NCBI RefSeq assembly: GCF_937976295.1
Contig: NZ_CALJRY010000317.1
Coordinates: forward strand, 1-8,551
Direction: 5' to 3'
Origin: an uncultured Rothia sp.
GTDB lineage: Bacteria > Actinomycetota > Actinomycetes > Actinomycetales > Micrococcaceae
Length of the DNA stretch: 8,551 nucleotides
The notes under the pieces were generated by a model. It was given only the letters and a program-made list of their open reading frames with translations. It was not told where the DNA came from and ran no database searches. The position numbers and the translations under genes were made by a program. The number at the start of each line of letters is the position of its first letter. The stretch's first letter is position 1. Of the stretch, positions 1 through 5,734 are shown one piece after another.

Positions 1-386
1 AGAACTCAGCGGAACCGCTTCGACGGTGCCCTCTTACGATGAGGATTTGGGCACAGAAATGAGAATACACAGAAAACTCCCAGTTGTCACTTCATTCGGG
101 CTTAAATTTTGAGCTTTCACCCCCGGCGGAACGGAGCGAGCTTGAACGGCTAGAACACCGTTTATTCGCGAGAGCTTAACCAACTTAAGGCGTTTGACTA
201 GGCATTTCACAAGGATGCACATTCGCTTTTAACGCGCCACCACCCTTTAAGGACATGGTTCAAAACTCTTAAAAATGAGCCTCGTCTCTTAAGGTTTTGC
301 TCCCATAATTTGCTGAGAAATCGGCGTTTCTCTCAGTTTCAACCTCAGATTTAAGCGAAAAACGCGAAAAATGCACTCAAGCGCAG

Positions 387-415
387 TTGCTAAAAAGTTA
401 AGAGAGGAGTATACG
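387..415 (+). promoter_or_regulatory. Possible sigma-70-type promoter
   Basis: TTGCTA (387-392) and TATACG (410-415) are separated by exactly 17 bases, which fits a housekeeping sigma factor promoter. The predicted start would lie near 421-423, inside the first of two tandem TCACGTGA palindromes. The transcript would run toward the dtxR-family gene on the opposite strand, and no protein-coding gene lies in its path. It would therefore be a small or antisense RNA, if it is made at all. Two hexamer matches alone are weak evidence. Confidence 0.3.
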
Positions 416-420
416 CTCGC

Positions 421-437
421 TCACGTGAATCACGTGA
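421..437. repeat. Tandem TCACGTGA palindromes, possible operator
   Basis: Two perfect copies of the 8-base palindrome TCACGTGA lie at 421-428 and 430-437, one base apart. Their centres are 9 bases apart, close to one helical turn, so two dimers of a regulator could bind on nearly the same face. They sit where the transcription start of the promoter-like pair at 387-415 would fall. The repeat is seen directly; its role as an operator is inferred. Confidence 0.45.
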
Positions 438-587
438 AGTTAACCTGCACCACTGATACACGCCGCTTACCCCACCTTTTGCAGCCCGAGCATGCCTCGT
501 TCCTCCGCTTTGCCCGATTCTTCCCTTATATATGGCGTTTTACGCCGATTATTGAACGAAATCGTCCACTATCTAAGACGACGCCGG

Positions 588-619
588 TTCTCAAGGAGCC
601 AACTTCTCAAGGGGCCACA
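588..619. repeat. Degenerate 16-base tandem repeat
   Basis: Two adjacent 16-base units begin with the identical nonamer TTCTCAAGG (588-596 and 604-612) and agree at 13 of 16 positions. A partial third copy, CCTCAAGG, lies at 645-652 in the tip of the terminator-like hairpin downstream of the dtxR-family gene. The repeat is just beyond that terminator and has no obvious function. Confidence 0.5.
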
Positions 620-627
620 GGCACACA

Positions 628-673
628 AAACGGTGGCACCGCCTCCTCAAGGAAGAAGGCGATACCACCGTTT
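628..673 (-). terminator. Intrinsic terminator of the dtxR-family gene
   Basis: AAACGGTGG (628-636) pairs perfectly with CCACCGTTT (665-673). An inner stem, CGCCT (640-644) with AGGCG (657-661), stacks on it. Read on the minus strand, the hairpin begins 39 bases after the stop codon of the dtxR-family gene and is followed by a short T run (CCGTTTTG). Position and orientation fit the end of that transcript. Confidence 0.65.
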
Positions 674-712
674 AAAGCGTGAAGCGGGTTAGTAGACTCT
701 CAAAACTGGAGC

Positions 713-1417
713 TTAGAGGCTGCCGCCGCGCTTGACCACAATTGCGTTTGCCACGTCCATGTCCAGGGAGAGGGTGTCCTCTTCGCCATCGGCGTGAACA
801 ATCACGTCATCGTTCTGGCCAGCAACCACGGACACCGAAGCGCCGTAGACAATACCAGCGTCAGCCAGCAGCTTCAGTAGCTCAACATCAGTCTGAATGG
901 ACTCGGGGAAGCGAGAAATGGTGAAACGATCCTCGGGGCCAGAGTCGCGCGCAGCCAGGGACATGGGCACGGTGCGCTCATCGTTCTTCTCGCTAGTGTG
1001 GCCCAGGGCCTCCAGGCCGGGGATAGCGTTACCGTACGGGGAGAACTTGGGGTCCTTGAGCATCTCCAGGATGCGCTTCTCCACCTTGTCACTCATGACG
1101 TGCTCCCAGCGGCATGCCTCTTCGTGCACGTACTCAATTTCCAAACCGATAATGTCGGAGAGCAGGCGCTCAGCCAGGCGATGCTTACGCATCACCTCAA
1201 CAGCCTTATGGCGGCCTTCCTCAGTCAGTTCGAGGTGGCGATCCGGCTCAACGGTGAGCAGACCGTGCTTCTCCATGCGTGCCACGGTCTGGGAAACGGT
1301 CGGGCCGGAGTGCTCCAGTCGTTCAGCGATGCGCGCACGCATGGGGACGATGCCTTCTTCCTCCAGTTCGAGGATGGTGCGCAAATACATCTCTGTGGTA
1401 TCGATGAGGTCTGTCAT
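713..1417 (-). CDS. dtxR: DtxR/IdeR-family iron-dependent repressor
   Basis: This 234-residue protein is a metal-activated repressor that uses intracellular Fe(II) to control iron uptake, storage and siderophore genes. It has the family's full three-part layout: winged helix-turn-helix at about residues 1-73, metal-binding and dimerisation domain at about 74-140, and a C-terminal SH3-like domain at about 150-234. Every metal ligand expected from IdeR is present at the same number: Met10, Cys102, Glu105 and His106 for the primary site, and His79, Glu83, His98, Glu172 and Gln175 for the ancillary site. Cys102 argues for iron sensing rather than MntR-type manganese sensing. I start at the ATG at 1415-1417, because it gives the family N-terminus (MTDLIDTTEMYLRT) and has GGGAGAG about six bases upstream; an in-frame ATG 14 codons earlier adds an unfamiliar extension. 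A DtxR-box-like inverted repeat at 1448-1467 lies 31 bases upstream, so autoregulation is possible. Confidence 0.95.
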   Translation of the reverse strand: MTDLIDTTEMYLRTILELEEEGIVPMRARIAERLEHSGPTVSQTVARMEKHGLLTVEPDRHLELTEEGRHKAVEVMRKHRLAERLLSDIIGLEIEYVHEEACRWEHVMSDKVEKRILEMLKDPKFSPYGNAIPGLEALGHTSEKNDERTVPMSLAARDSGPEDRFTISRFPESIQTDVELLKLLADAGIVYGASVSVVAGQNDDVIVHADGEEDTLSLDMDVANAIVVKRGGSL

Positions 1418-1447
1418 ATATCTCTCCCAGCTATCACCGCAACAGTG

Positions 1448-1467
1448 CTTAGATAGCACTGCCTAAG
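1448..1467. promoter_or_regulatory. DtxR-box-like inverted repeat upstream of dtxR
   Basis: The 20-base element has the arms CTTAG and CTAAG, with further symmetric AG/CT pairs inside. It resembles the DtxR/IdeR iron box (TTAGG...CCTAA, 19 bases) in its outer arms. The TTAG-to-CTAA span is 18 rather than 19 bases, and three internal pairs do not match. Lying 31 bases upstream of the repressor's own ATG, it is a candidate autoregulatory site. The arms are visible; the function is inferred. Confidence 0.3.
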
Positions 1468-1518
1468 TCGTTACTTATTCAATAATCTATTATGTACTTT
1501 TTCAGCGGCTTTTGCCAC

Positions 1519-1544
1519 GGCTTAAGTCATTGGCTTAAGTCATT
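1519..1544. repeat. Perfect 13-bp tandem repeat with CTTAAG cores
   Basis: GGCTTAAGTCATT occurs twice in immediate succession (1519-1531 and 1532-1544). Each copy carries the palindrome CTTAAG. The two cores and the bases between them (1521-1539) make a 19-base near-palindrome with one mismatched pair. The repeat lies in the upstream region of the dtxR-family gene and runs into the hairpin at 1542-1578. A diverged third copy (10 of 13 bases) lies at 1460-1472, overlapping the DtxR-box-like element. A cluster of regulator half-sites is a reasonable reading but is not proven. Confidence 0.7.
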
Positions 1545-1578
1545 GAGTCGCCCAACAATAACCGTTGGACGACTCAAT
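1542..1578 (-). terminator. Long hairpin after the DUF3027 gene
   Basis: ATTGAGTCG (1542-1550) pairs with CGACTCAAT (1570-1578), and CCAAC (1552-1556) pairs with GTTGG (1564-1568) around a 7-base loop. The only mismatch, between 1551 and 1569, becomes a U-G wobble in minus-strand RNA, giving a continuous 15-bp stem there. This favours a role in the minus-strand transcript leaving the DUF3027 gene. No U run follows, so termination is likely but unproven; an element in the dtxR leader is the alternative. A weaker 8-bp hairpin at 1608-1630 lies between it and the DUF3027 stop. Confidence 0.5.
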
Positions 1579-1640
1579 ACAACACCTTATATATACATTT
1601 TGTTAGCCCACCCCTTATTAAGAGGAGTGGATAGTAGGTT

Positions 1641-2402
1641 CTACTCTGCGGACTCAGCCTCGGCAGTTTCCTCTGCAGCAGAAGCGTTCTGCGCGGTTTC
1701 CTTCTCCGCCGAGTTGTTCTCTACGGGCTCACCAGCAGATTCCTCAGCCGCTGCATCAGACTCTGCGTTCTCCTGCGCGGCGTTCTCCTCCAGGTCTTCC
1801 GGGCGAACACGGTCAGCCCACGGAACCCAATCCGGTGCGATCAGCGCGTCGTCACCGGGCAACAGGCCAACCTCGCAAATGGTTGCCACGCGGGAGCGAG
1901 GCGCACGCGAGAGGGTCGCGAACCAGAACCAGCCACGGTAACCGGGCAGGGTGCACTCAAACAGGTGAGTGCTCAGGCGCTCTTCCTCGGCGCGCACATG
2001 GTGAACCAGACCGATAGCGTGTGCCGGGGCGATTTCCTGAACGCCCTGCAGTGCTACGTCCTTAGCAGCGGCAAGAATCTCATCCACTTTGGAGGTGCGG
2101 CGCAGCTTGTGCGGAACACCCAGGGAGGGGGCACCTACCTCTTCATCCAGCGGGGTGAAGGGGTCGGGGGTGGAGTCTTCGTTCTGTTCAGTTTCTTCGG
2201 CAGCGGATTCCTCGGAGATAGATTCCTCAGCAGGCGTCTCAGCCACCTCAGGCTCCTCAGCGTTCACGGAGGGCTGAGTCTCAGCAGGTACAGCGCTACC
2301 CTCGTCAGCGCTCTCAGGCGCGGCAGAATGCACAACGGACTCTGCGGGCGCGTCAGCAGCGGGCGTAGTTTCGGGGAGCAGTTCAATAACCTGTTCAGAC
2401 AT
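1641..2402 (-). CDS. DUF3027-family protein with acidic flanks
   Basis: This 253-residue protein is of unknown function. Its central part, about residues 104-202, reads as the actinobacterial DUF3027 domain: an amphipathic helix (VDEILAAAKDVALQGVQEIA), then a block rich in Trp, Tyr and Phe (PGYRGWFWFATLSR) and the segment IAPDWVPWADRVRPEDL. Residues 1-90 and 205-253 are strongly acidic, low in complexity and rich in Ala, Glu and Ser, so they are probably disordered. There is no signal peptide or membrane helix, so it is presumably cytoplasmic. I start at the ATG at 2400-2402. The frame stays open for another 27 codons upstream, but that extension is basic and unlike the rest. No spaced Shine-Dalgarno precedes the ATG; instead TTTAAT lies exactly six bases before it, as expected of a leaderless transcript. 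The family assignment is from memory of the domain's sequence. Confidence 0.8.
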   Translation of the reverse strand: MSEQVIELLPETTPAADAPAESVVHSAAPESADEGSAVPAETQPSVNAEEPEVAETPAEESISEESAAEETEQNEDSTPDPFTPLDEEVGAPSLGVPHKLRRTSKVDEILAAAKDVALQGVQEIAPAHAIGLVHHVRAEEERLSTHLFECTLPGYRGWFWFATLSRAPRSRVATICEVGLLPGDDALIAPDWVPWADRVRPEDLEENAAQENAESDAAAEESAGEPVENNSAEKETAQNASAAEETAEAESAE

Positions 2403-2414
2403 ACCCCTATTAAA
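2403..2414 (-). promoter_or_regulatory. Leaderless -10 element for the DUF3027 gene
   Basis: On the minus strand TTTAAT (2414-2409) matches the -10 consensus TATAAT at five of six positions. It is followed by exactly six bases and then the ATG, so transcription would begin at the A of the start codon. No clear -35 hexamer is visible 17 bases upstream. Confidence 0.4.
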
Positions 2415-2508
2415 GCATCTCGCGTGCGCAAACAGTGCGGCCGCTCCCCCAAGCTTCACATACGCTGTGAATTTGAGTCTCAAACCGCTAAATCTGGGGC
2501 TTCGCTCA

Positions 2509-2536
2509 TTAACAGCTGTGTGTGAGCTGATACCGT
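2509..2536 (+). promoter_or_regulatory. Promoter of the membrane protein and two-component genes
   Basis: TTAACA (2509-2514, five of six against TTGACA) and TACCGT (2531-2536, fitting the actinobacterial TAnnnT -10 pattern) are 16 bases apart. The ATG of the next gene follows after seven bases, and there is no Shine-Dalgarno, so the message would be leaderless. The spacer contains an inverted repeat, CAGCT (2513-2517) and AGCTG (2525-2529), where a repressor could bind. Confidence 0.45.
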
Positions 2537-2543
2537 TAAATTC

Positions 2544-2816
2544 ATGAGTAACGAACCCGTACAGGACACGCGCAGCACCGCAGACCGGGCGCCCACGCCC
2601 CTTCCCTACGCCGGAGCCATCCGCTGGCTCGGTGCAGGCGGCGCGATTCTCGCCCTGCTCTGTCTGCTCACCGGAGTTGCCATGCTCGTGATGAAGTGGG
2701 TTGGGGCAGCGCCGCCCGCCCTCATGAGCCAGATTCCGCTGGTCCTCCTCCCCGTCGCCTTTATTGCACTCATGGCCGCACTCATCCTGTCGGTCATGCG
2801 CCGCAACAAGGCATAA
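2544..2816 (+). CDS. Small two-helix membrane protein
   Basis: This 90-residue protein has a short hydrophilic N-terminus (about 20 residues), a first hydrophobic helix at about residues 31-51 (GAGGAILALLCLLTGVAMLV), a short loop, a second helix at about 65-84 (IPLVLLPVAFIALMAALILS) and a basic tail (MRRNKA). The basic tail suggests that both ends lie in the cytoplasm. It resembles the small actinobacterial DUF2530 membrane proteins in size and layout, but I cannot confirm that family by motif. It is 75 bases upstream of the response regulator with no strong terminator between them (only a small hairpin at 2823-2837 without a T run). It may therefore be co-transcribed with the two-component system and could modulate the sensor, which is an inference from position. 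The start has no Shine-Dalgarno and fits a leaderless transcript. Confidence 0.7.
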   Translation: MSNEPVQDTRSTADRAPTPLPYAGAIRWLGAGGAILALLCLLTGVAMLVMKWVGAAPPALMSQIPLVLLPVAFIALMAALILSVMRRNKA

Positions 2817-2891
2817 AGATTTTGAGCCGCAAGCTCACACACATCATTCACTTATCAAGTACAGCCTGCCATTCAGAGAGAAAGATAGAGT

Positions 2892-3596
2892 ATGTCTGCT
2901 GAAGCAAAACTCCTAGTCGTCGATGACGAGTTCAACATTCTTGAACTGCTCGCCACCTCCCTGCGTTTCGCCGGTTTTGAAGTAGTGACCGCCGGCAACG
3001 GCCGCGAAGCCCTCGAAAAGGCACACGCCGAAAACCCCGACCTCATTGTCCTGGACGTCATGATGCCCGGCATGGACGGCTTCGAGGTGACCCGCCGCCT
3101 ACGCGAAAACGGCACCACCACCCCCGTGCTCTTCCTGACCGCAAAGGACGCCACCGAGGACAAGGTGACCGGTCTGGGTGCCGGCGGCGACGACTACGTC
3201 ACCAAGCCCTTCTCCCTCGACGAGGTCATCGCCCGCATCCGCGCCATTCTGCGCCGTAGCCGCAGCATCCAGGAAGAGGACGACGCCGTACTGCGCGTTG
3301 ACAACCTCACCCTGAACGTGGACACCCACGAAGTGTTCCTCGGTGACGAAGAGATTGACCTCTCCCCCACCGAGTTCAACCTGCTGCACTACCTGATGCT
3401 CAACGCCAACCGCGTGCTGTCCAAGGCGCAGATTCTCGACCACGTGTGGGAGTACGACTTCAACGGCGACTCCTCCATCGTTGAGTCCTACATCTCCTAC
3501 CTGCGCCGCAAGATCGACAACAACCGCGAAAACCACGAGCCGCTCATCCACACCAAGCGCGGTGTGGGCTACATGATTCGCGGTTCTCGAGGCTAA
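2892..3596 (+). CDS. OmpR/PhoB-family response regulator
   Basis: This 234-residue cytoplasmic regulator is phosphorylated by the adjacent kinase and binds DNA. The receiver domain is at residues 5-118 with the acidic pair Asp11/Asp12, the phosphoacceptor Asp55 (in IVLDVMMPGMDG), Thr83 and Lys105 (in the KPF motif). The winged helix domain spans about 131-231, with SPTEFNLLHYLM in its N-terminal part, the recognition helix region SIVESYISYLRRKID, and GVGYMIR in the wing. The overall pattern resembles mycobacterial TcrX or TrcR regulators, but I would not assign a name. Upstream bases are purine-rich (AGAGAGAAAG) without a perfect Shine-Dalgarno. Its stop codon is one base from the GTG of the kinase, so the two are almost certainly translated from one message. 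A linked target could be the WXG100 gene downstream, but no binding site is demonstrated. Confidence 0.95.
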   Translation: MSAEAKLLVVDDEFNILELLATSLRFAGFEVVTAGNGREALEKAHAENPDLIVLDVMMPGMDGFEVTRRLRENGTTTPVLFLTAKDATEDKVTGLGAGGDDYVTKPFSLDEVIARIRAILRRSRSIQEEDDAVLRVDNLTLNVDTHEVFLGDEEIDLSPTEFNLLHYLMLNANRVLSKAQILDHVWEYDFNGDSSIVESYISYLRRKIDNNRENHEPLIHTKRGVGYMIRGSRG

Positions 3597-3597
3597 C

Positions 3598-5097
3598 GTG
3601 GCGCTCAAACCCCTCGACCGGATCCCCCAGTCTCTCTCCCTTCGCACCCAGCTGGTGCTCATCACCTCCATACTCATCGCCCTCTCCATTGCGGTGACGA
3701 GCATGGTGGCGATTTCCGCTCTGCGCGCCCAGATGGTGCACCAGCTGGACGAAGAGATGAAGAGCAGTGCCCCCTCACTCGTGCAGCTGGCGACCGTGCG
3801 TCCCTCCGGCAATCAGGAACAATCCCTGAGCACCTACCGCCTGTACCTGCTCGACAAGGACGGCAACGTACTGTACTCGCTCCAGTCCGAGGACAGCAGT
3901 CAGTTCGGTGAGCCGGCGCTACAAGGCTGGACCGAAGAGAAGGTTCGCAAGCAAAACGAGGAGGCGGTCACCGTCAACTCGGTGGGCAGCTCCTCCGATT
4001 GGCGCGTGCTCGCCGTGCCCATTGAGTCGAACGACTCTTCCGGGCTGACGGAAGCAGCATCCTTGCTTATTGCCATGCCGCTGAAACAAACGAACCAGGT
4101 GGTCGCCCTCGTGGGCGTGCTGACCTTCGCGTTTGGTTTGGCGACTCTCGCCTCCGCAATTGCGATGACCTGGGTGATTGTGACCCGCACCTTTGAGCCG
4201 CTGGCTCGCGTGGAGCAGACCGCCGCCAAGATCGCTGCCGGTGACCTCTCTCAGCGTATTGAGGACTACAACCCCAGCAACGAGATCGGTAACCTCGCGG
4301 TTTCGCTGAACACGATGCTCACCCAGATTGAAATGCTCTTCAAAGCCCGCGAGAAGAGCGAGGCGAAAATGCGCCGCTTCGTGGGCGACGCTTCGCATGA
4401 GTTGCGCACCCCGCTGGTCAGTATTCGAGGCTACTCGGAGCTGTACCGTCAGGGTGCTCTGCCCACCGATGAGGCTGTTGCTACCGCGATGAGCCGCATC
4501 GAATCGGAGTCCAAGCGTATGGGTCAGCTCGTGGAAGACCTGCTGACCCTGGCGCGTATTGATGAGCGCCGCGAATCCAAGCTGGCGCCCTTCGACCTGT
4601 TCAACCTGGCGGTGGACGCTAGTAACGACGCCTACGCTACGGCACCCGATCGTGCAGTGTCCCTGGTGGGTCTGAATGAAGAGGTGGCGCCGACCTCCGC
4701 AACCGTGCTCGGTGACGAATCACGTCTGCGTCAGGTCGTGGCGAACCTGCTGACCAACGCCATGCGCTACACCCCCGACGGCTCCCCCCTGGAGATTGCG
4801 GTGGGCGTGCGCGAAGAGGTTCCCGGCTTCCCGCTATCCGTACTGGAGGTGCGCGACCACGGCCCCGGTATTCACGGTGAGGACCGCGAGCGCGTCTTCG
4901 AGCGTTTCTACCGCACCGATACTTCACGTTCGCGTGAGACTGGTGGTACGGGCCTGGGTCTGTCTATTGTGGCTGCAATTATTGAACAGCACGAGGGCAG
5001 GATTCACATTGAAGAGACCGATGGTGGCGGTGCTACCTTCGTGATTTCTTTGCCGTTCTATCCGCCGCCCGTCTCGGACGATCAGCTGATGAACTAA
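3598..5097 (+). CDS. Membrane sensor histidine kinase
   Basis: This 499-residue kinase is the partner of the preceding regulator. It starts at a GTG with GAGG five bases upstream, inside the end of the regulator gene. Layout: cytoplasmic tail 1-16, first membrane helix about 17-42, extracellular sensor region about 43-166, second helix about 167-194, HAMP about 195-248, dimerisation and phosphotransfer domain about 255-322 with His267 in the H box (FVGDASHELRTPLVS), and ATPase domain about 370-490. The ATPase motifs are complete: Asn387 in the N box (NLLTNAMRY), Asp420 with GPG in the G1 box, the F box (ERVFERFYR), and GGTGLGL at 449-455. All residues needed for autophosphorylation are present. 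The extracellular part is about 120 residues, has no Cys and matches no ligand-binding fold that I recognise, so the signal is unknown. Transcription ends at the hairpin 12 bases after the stop. Confidence 0.95.
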   Translation: MALKPLDRIPQSLSLRTQLVLITSILIALSIAVTSMVAISALRAQMVHQLDEEMKSSAPSLVQLATVRPSGNQEQSLSTYRLYLLDKDGNVLYSLQSEDSSQFGEPALQGWTEEKVRKQNEEAVTVNSVGSSSDWRVLAVPIESNDSSGLTEAASLLIAMPLKQTNQVVALVGVLTFAFGLATLASAIAMTWVIVTRTFEPLARVEQTAAKIAAGDLSQRIEDYNPSNEIGNLAVSLNTMLTQIEMLFKAREKSEAKMRRFVGDASHELRTPLVSIRGYSELYRQGALPTDEAVATAMSRIESESKRMGQLVEDLLTLARIDERRESKLAPFDLFNLAVDASNDAYATAPDRAVSLVGLNEEVAPTSATVLGDESRLRQVVANLLTNAMRYTPDGSPLEIAVGVREEVPGFPLSVLEVRDHGPGIHGEDRERVFERFYRTDTSRSRETGGTGLGLSIVAAIIEQHEGRIHIEETDGGGATFVISLPFYPPPVSDDQLMN

Positions 5098-5108
5098 CAC
5101 TGACGCAT

Positions 5109-5154
5109 AAACCCCCGGATTGTAGAACTTGGGTGTTCTACGGTTCGGGGGTTT
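5109..5154 (+). terminator. Intrinsic terminator of the two-component operon
   Basis: The arm 5109-5128 pairs with 5135-5154 over 20 positions around a 6-base loop. The base of the stem is AAACCCCCG with CGGGGGTTT and the top is GTAGAAC with GTTCTAC. The three middle positions that are not Watson-Crick are all G-U wobbles when read as plus-strand RNA, so the stem is made for this strand. It begins 12 bases after the kinase stop codon and ends in a short T run. Confidence 0.85.
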
Positions 5155-5220
5155 GCTGTATGCGTGGGCAGGCAGGAAAAAAGCAGATGGGGCGCGGCTG
5201 TGCGCGTCATGGCGGCGTCA

Positions 5221-5248
5221 TTTTCGGGCGGGTTTTCGATTTTTTCGA
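5221..5248. repeat. Three TTTTCG repeats upstream of the WXG100 gene
   Basis: TTTTCG occurs at 5221-5226, 5233-5238 and 5242-5247; the last two extend to TTTTCGA. OmpR-family regulators often bind direct repeats, and such a regulator is encoded nearby. However, the spacings here (12 and 9 bases) are uneven and T-rich sequence produces such matches easily. Confidence 0.3.
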
Positions 5249-5272
5249 GATGGTGGAGTGAATCTGGCGGGT

Positions 5273-5281
5273 TTATCCACA
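5273..5281 (+). promoter_or_regulatory. Consensus DnaA box
   Basis: TTATCCACA is an exact match to the consensus 9-base binding site of the replication initiator DnaA. It lies about 50 bases upstream of the probable -10 element of the WXG100 gene. A single box is not an origin; it could be a transcriptional or titration site. Confidence 0.5.
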
Positions 5282-5329
5282 GATTTGCTGAATTGTGATT
5301 TTTTGGCTCATTTGATGCATTTTGAAAGA

Positions 5330-5335
5330 TATAGT
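5330..5335 (+). promoter_or_regulatory. Probable -10 element of the WXG100 gene
   Basis: TATAGT agrees with the -10 consensus at five of six positions. The nearest -35-like hexamer, TTGGCT at 5303-5308, is 21 bases away, which is too far for a standard promoter, so an activator may be needed or the -35 is degenerate. A start near 5342 would give a leader of about 100 bases. Confidence 0.4.
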
Positions 5336-5443
5336 GATAACAAGCTTCCGGTCAGGAACTCAACCCTTCCAGAGATCCAAACCCCAAGCGCCACCACGGG
5401 GCAGTTGCCCCACCCATCTCACATATCTCAAAGGAGAAAAACC

Positions 5444-5734
5444 ATGGCACAGTTCAATGTCGATTCCGAAGTCATCGCAGCCAAGAGCGCACAGGCACGA
5501 TCCTACGTCGCATCCATCACCGCGGACGTCAACGGTATGACCGCATCCCTGCACGATCTGCAGAGCTCCTGGACCGGCTCCGCATCCACTAATTTCCAGG
5601 GCGTGCTGGACCAGTGGCACGCAACCCAGCGCCAGGTCGAAGCATCCATCACCCAGATCAACGAGGCACTCACCCGCGCAGGCGTGAACTACGCAGACAC
5701 CGAGCAGGCTAACGCCTCCATGTTCGTCGGCTAA
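5444..5734 (+). CDS. WXG100 (ESAT-6-like) protein
   Basis: This 96-residue protein belongs to the small helical-hairpin family exported by type VII (ESX) secretion systems. The WxG turn is Trp43-Thr44-Gly45, almost exactly midway, with an amphipathic helix on either side (about 8-40 and 48-80). The tail carries Tyr83-x-x-x-Glu87, matching the YxxxD/E secretion signal. There is no Sec signal peptide, as expected. The start is fixed by AAAGGAG (5430-5436) seven bases before the ATG, a far better site than those upstream. Family members often occur as adjacent pairs or beside the EccC ATPase; here there is one gene with its own promoter and terminator and no secretion gene in the window. It may be a homodimeric substrate or pair with a protein encoded elsewhere. 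Its strong ribosome binding site and uniform preferred codons suggest high expression. Confidence 0.93.
   Translation: MAQFNVDSEVIAAKSAQARSYVASITADVNGMTASLHDLQSSWTGSASTNFQGVLDQWHATQRQVEASITQINEALTRAGVNYADTEQANASMFVG

Larger units (their letters stand above)
1..627. other. AT-richer stretch with no supportable gene
   Basis: I find no convincing gene here. Open frames on both strands (for example 371-682 plus and 34-222 minus) are short, have no good ribosome binding site and give protein sequence with no recognisable domain. One plus frame is open from the left edge to a TGA at 110-112, so it could be the tail of a gene that starts outside the window, but its 36 residues match nothing I know. 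The stretch is clearly richer in A and T than the coding part of the window. It holds a promoter-like pair at 387-415, two TCACGTGA palindromes at 421-437, an imperfect hairpin at 313-336 (CTGAGAAA against TTTCTCTCAG) and a degenerate 16-base tandem repeat at 588-619. I looked for tRNA, tmRNA, RNase P RNA and SRP RNA signatures and saw none. Confidence 0.6.
5098..5443. other. Intergenic region upstream of the WXG100 gene
   Basis: There is no gene here. A frame open from 5129 joins the WXG100 gene, but its first 105 codons look non-coding and precede a much better start. The region holds the kinase terminator (5109-5154), three TTTTCG repeats (5221-5248), a consensus DnaA box (5273-5281), a probable -10 element (5330-5335), and in the likely leader a small GGGGC/GCCCC hairpin (5398-5411) just before the ribosome binding site. 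It is AT-rich from about 5220 to 5345, as promoters usually are. Confidence 0.7.

Noticed and set aside
371..682. Plus-strand frame of 103 codons in the left flank
   Set aside because: It has no ribosome binding site or domain, and it runs through the tandem palindromes, the degenerate repeat and the dtxR terminator.
2823..2837. Hairpin TGAGC-CGCAA-GCTCA as a terminator after the small membrane protein gene
   Set aside because: The stem is only five pairs and no T run follows, so it is unlikely to stop transcription before the response regulator.
5273..5281. DnaA box as part of a replication origin
   Set aside because: Only two boxes occur, 2.2 kb apart, with no box cluster and no dnaA, dnaN, gyrB or plasmid replication gene nearby.
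5129..5443. N-terminal extension of the WXG100 frame by 105 codons
   Set aside because: It overlaps the kinase terminator, reads as non-coding sequence, and would make the protein twice the family length. The ATG at 5444 has a near-perfect ribosome binding site.
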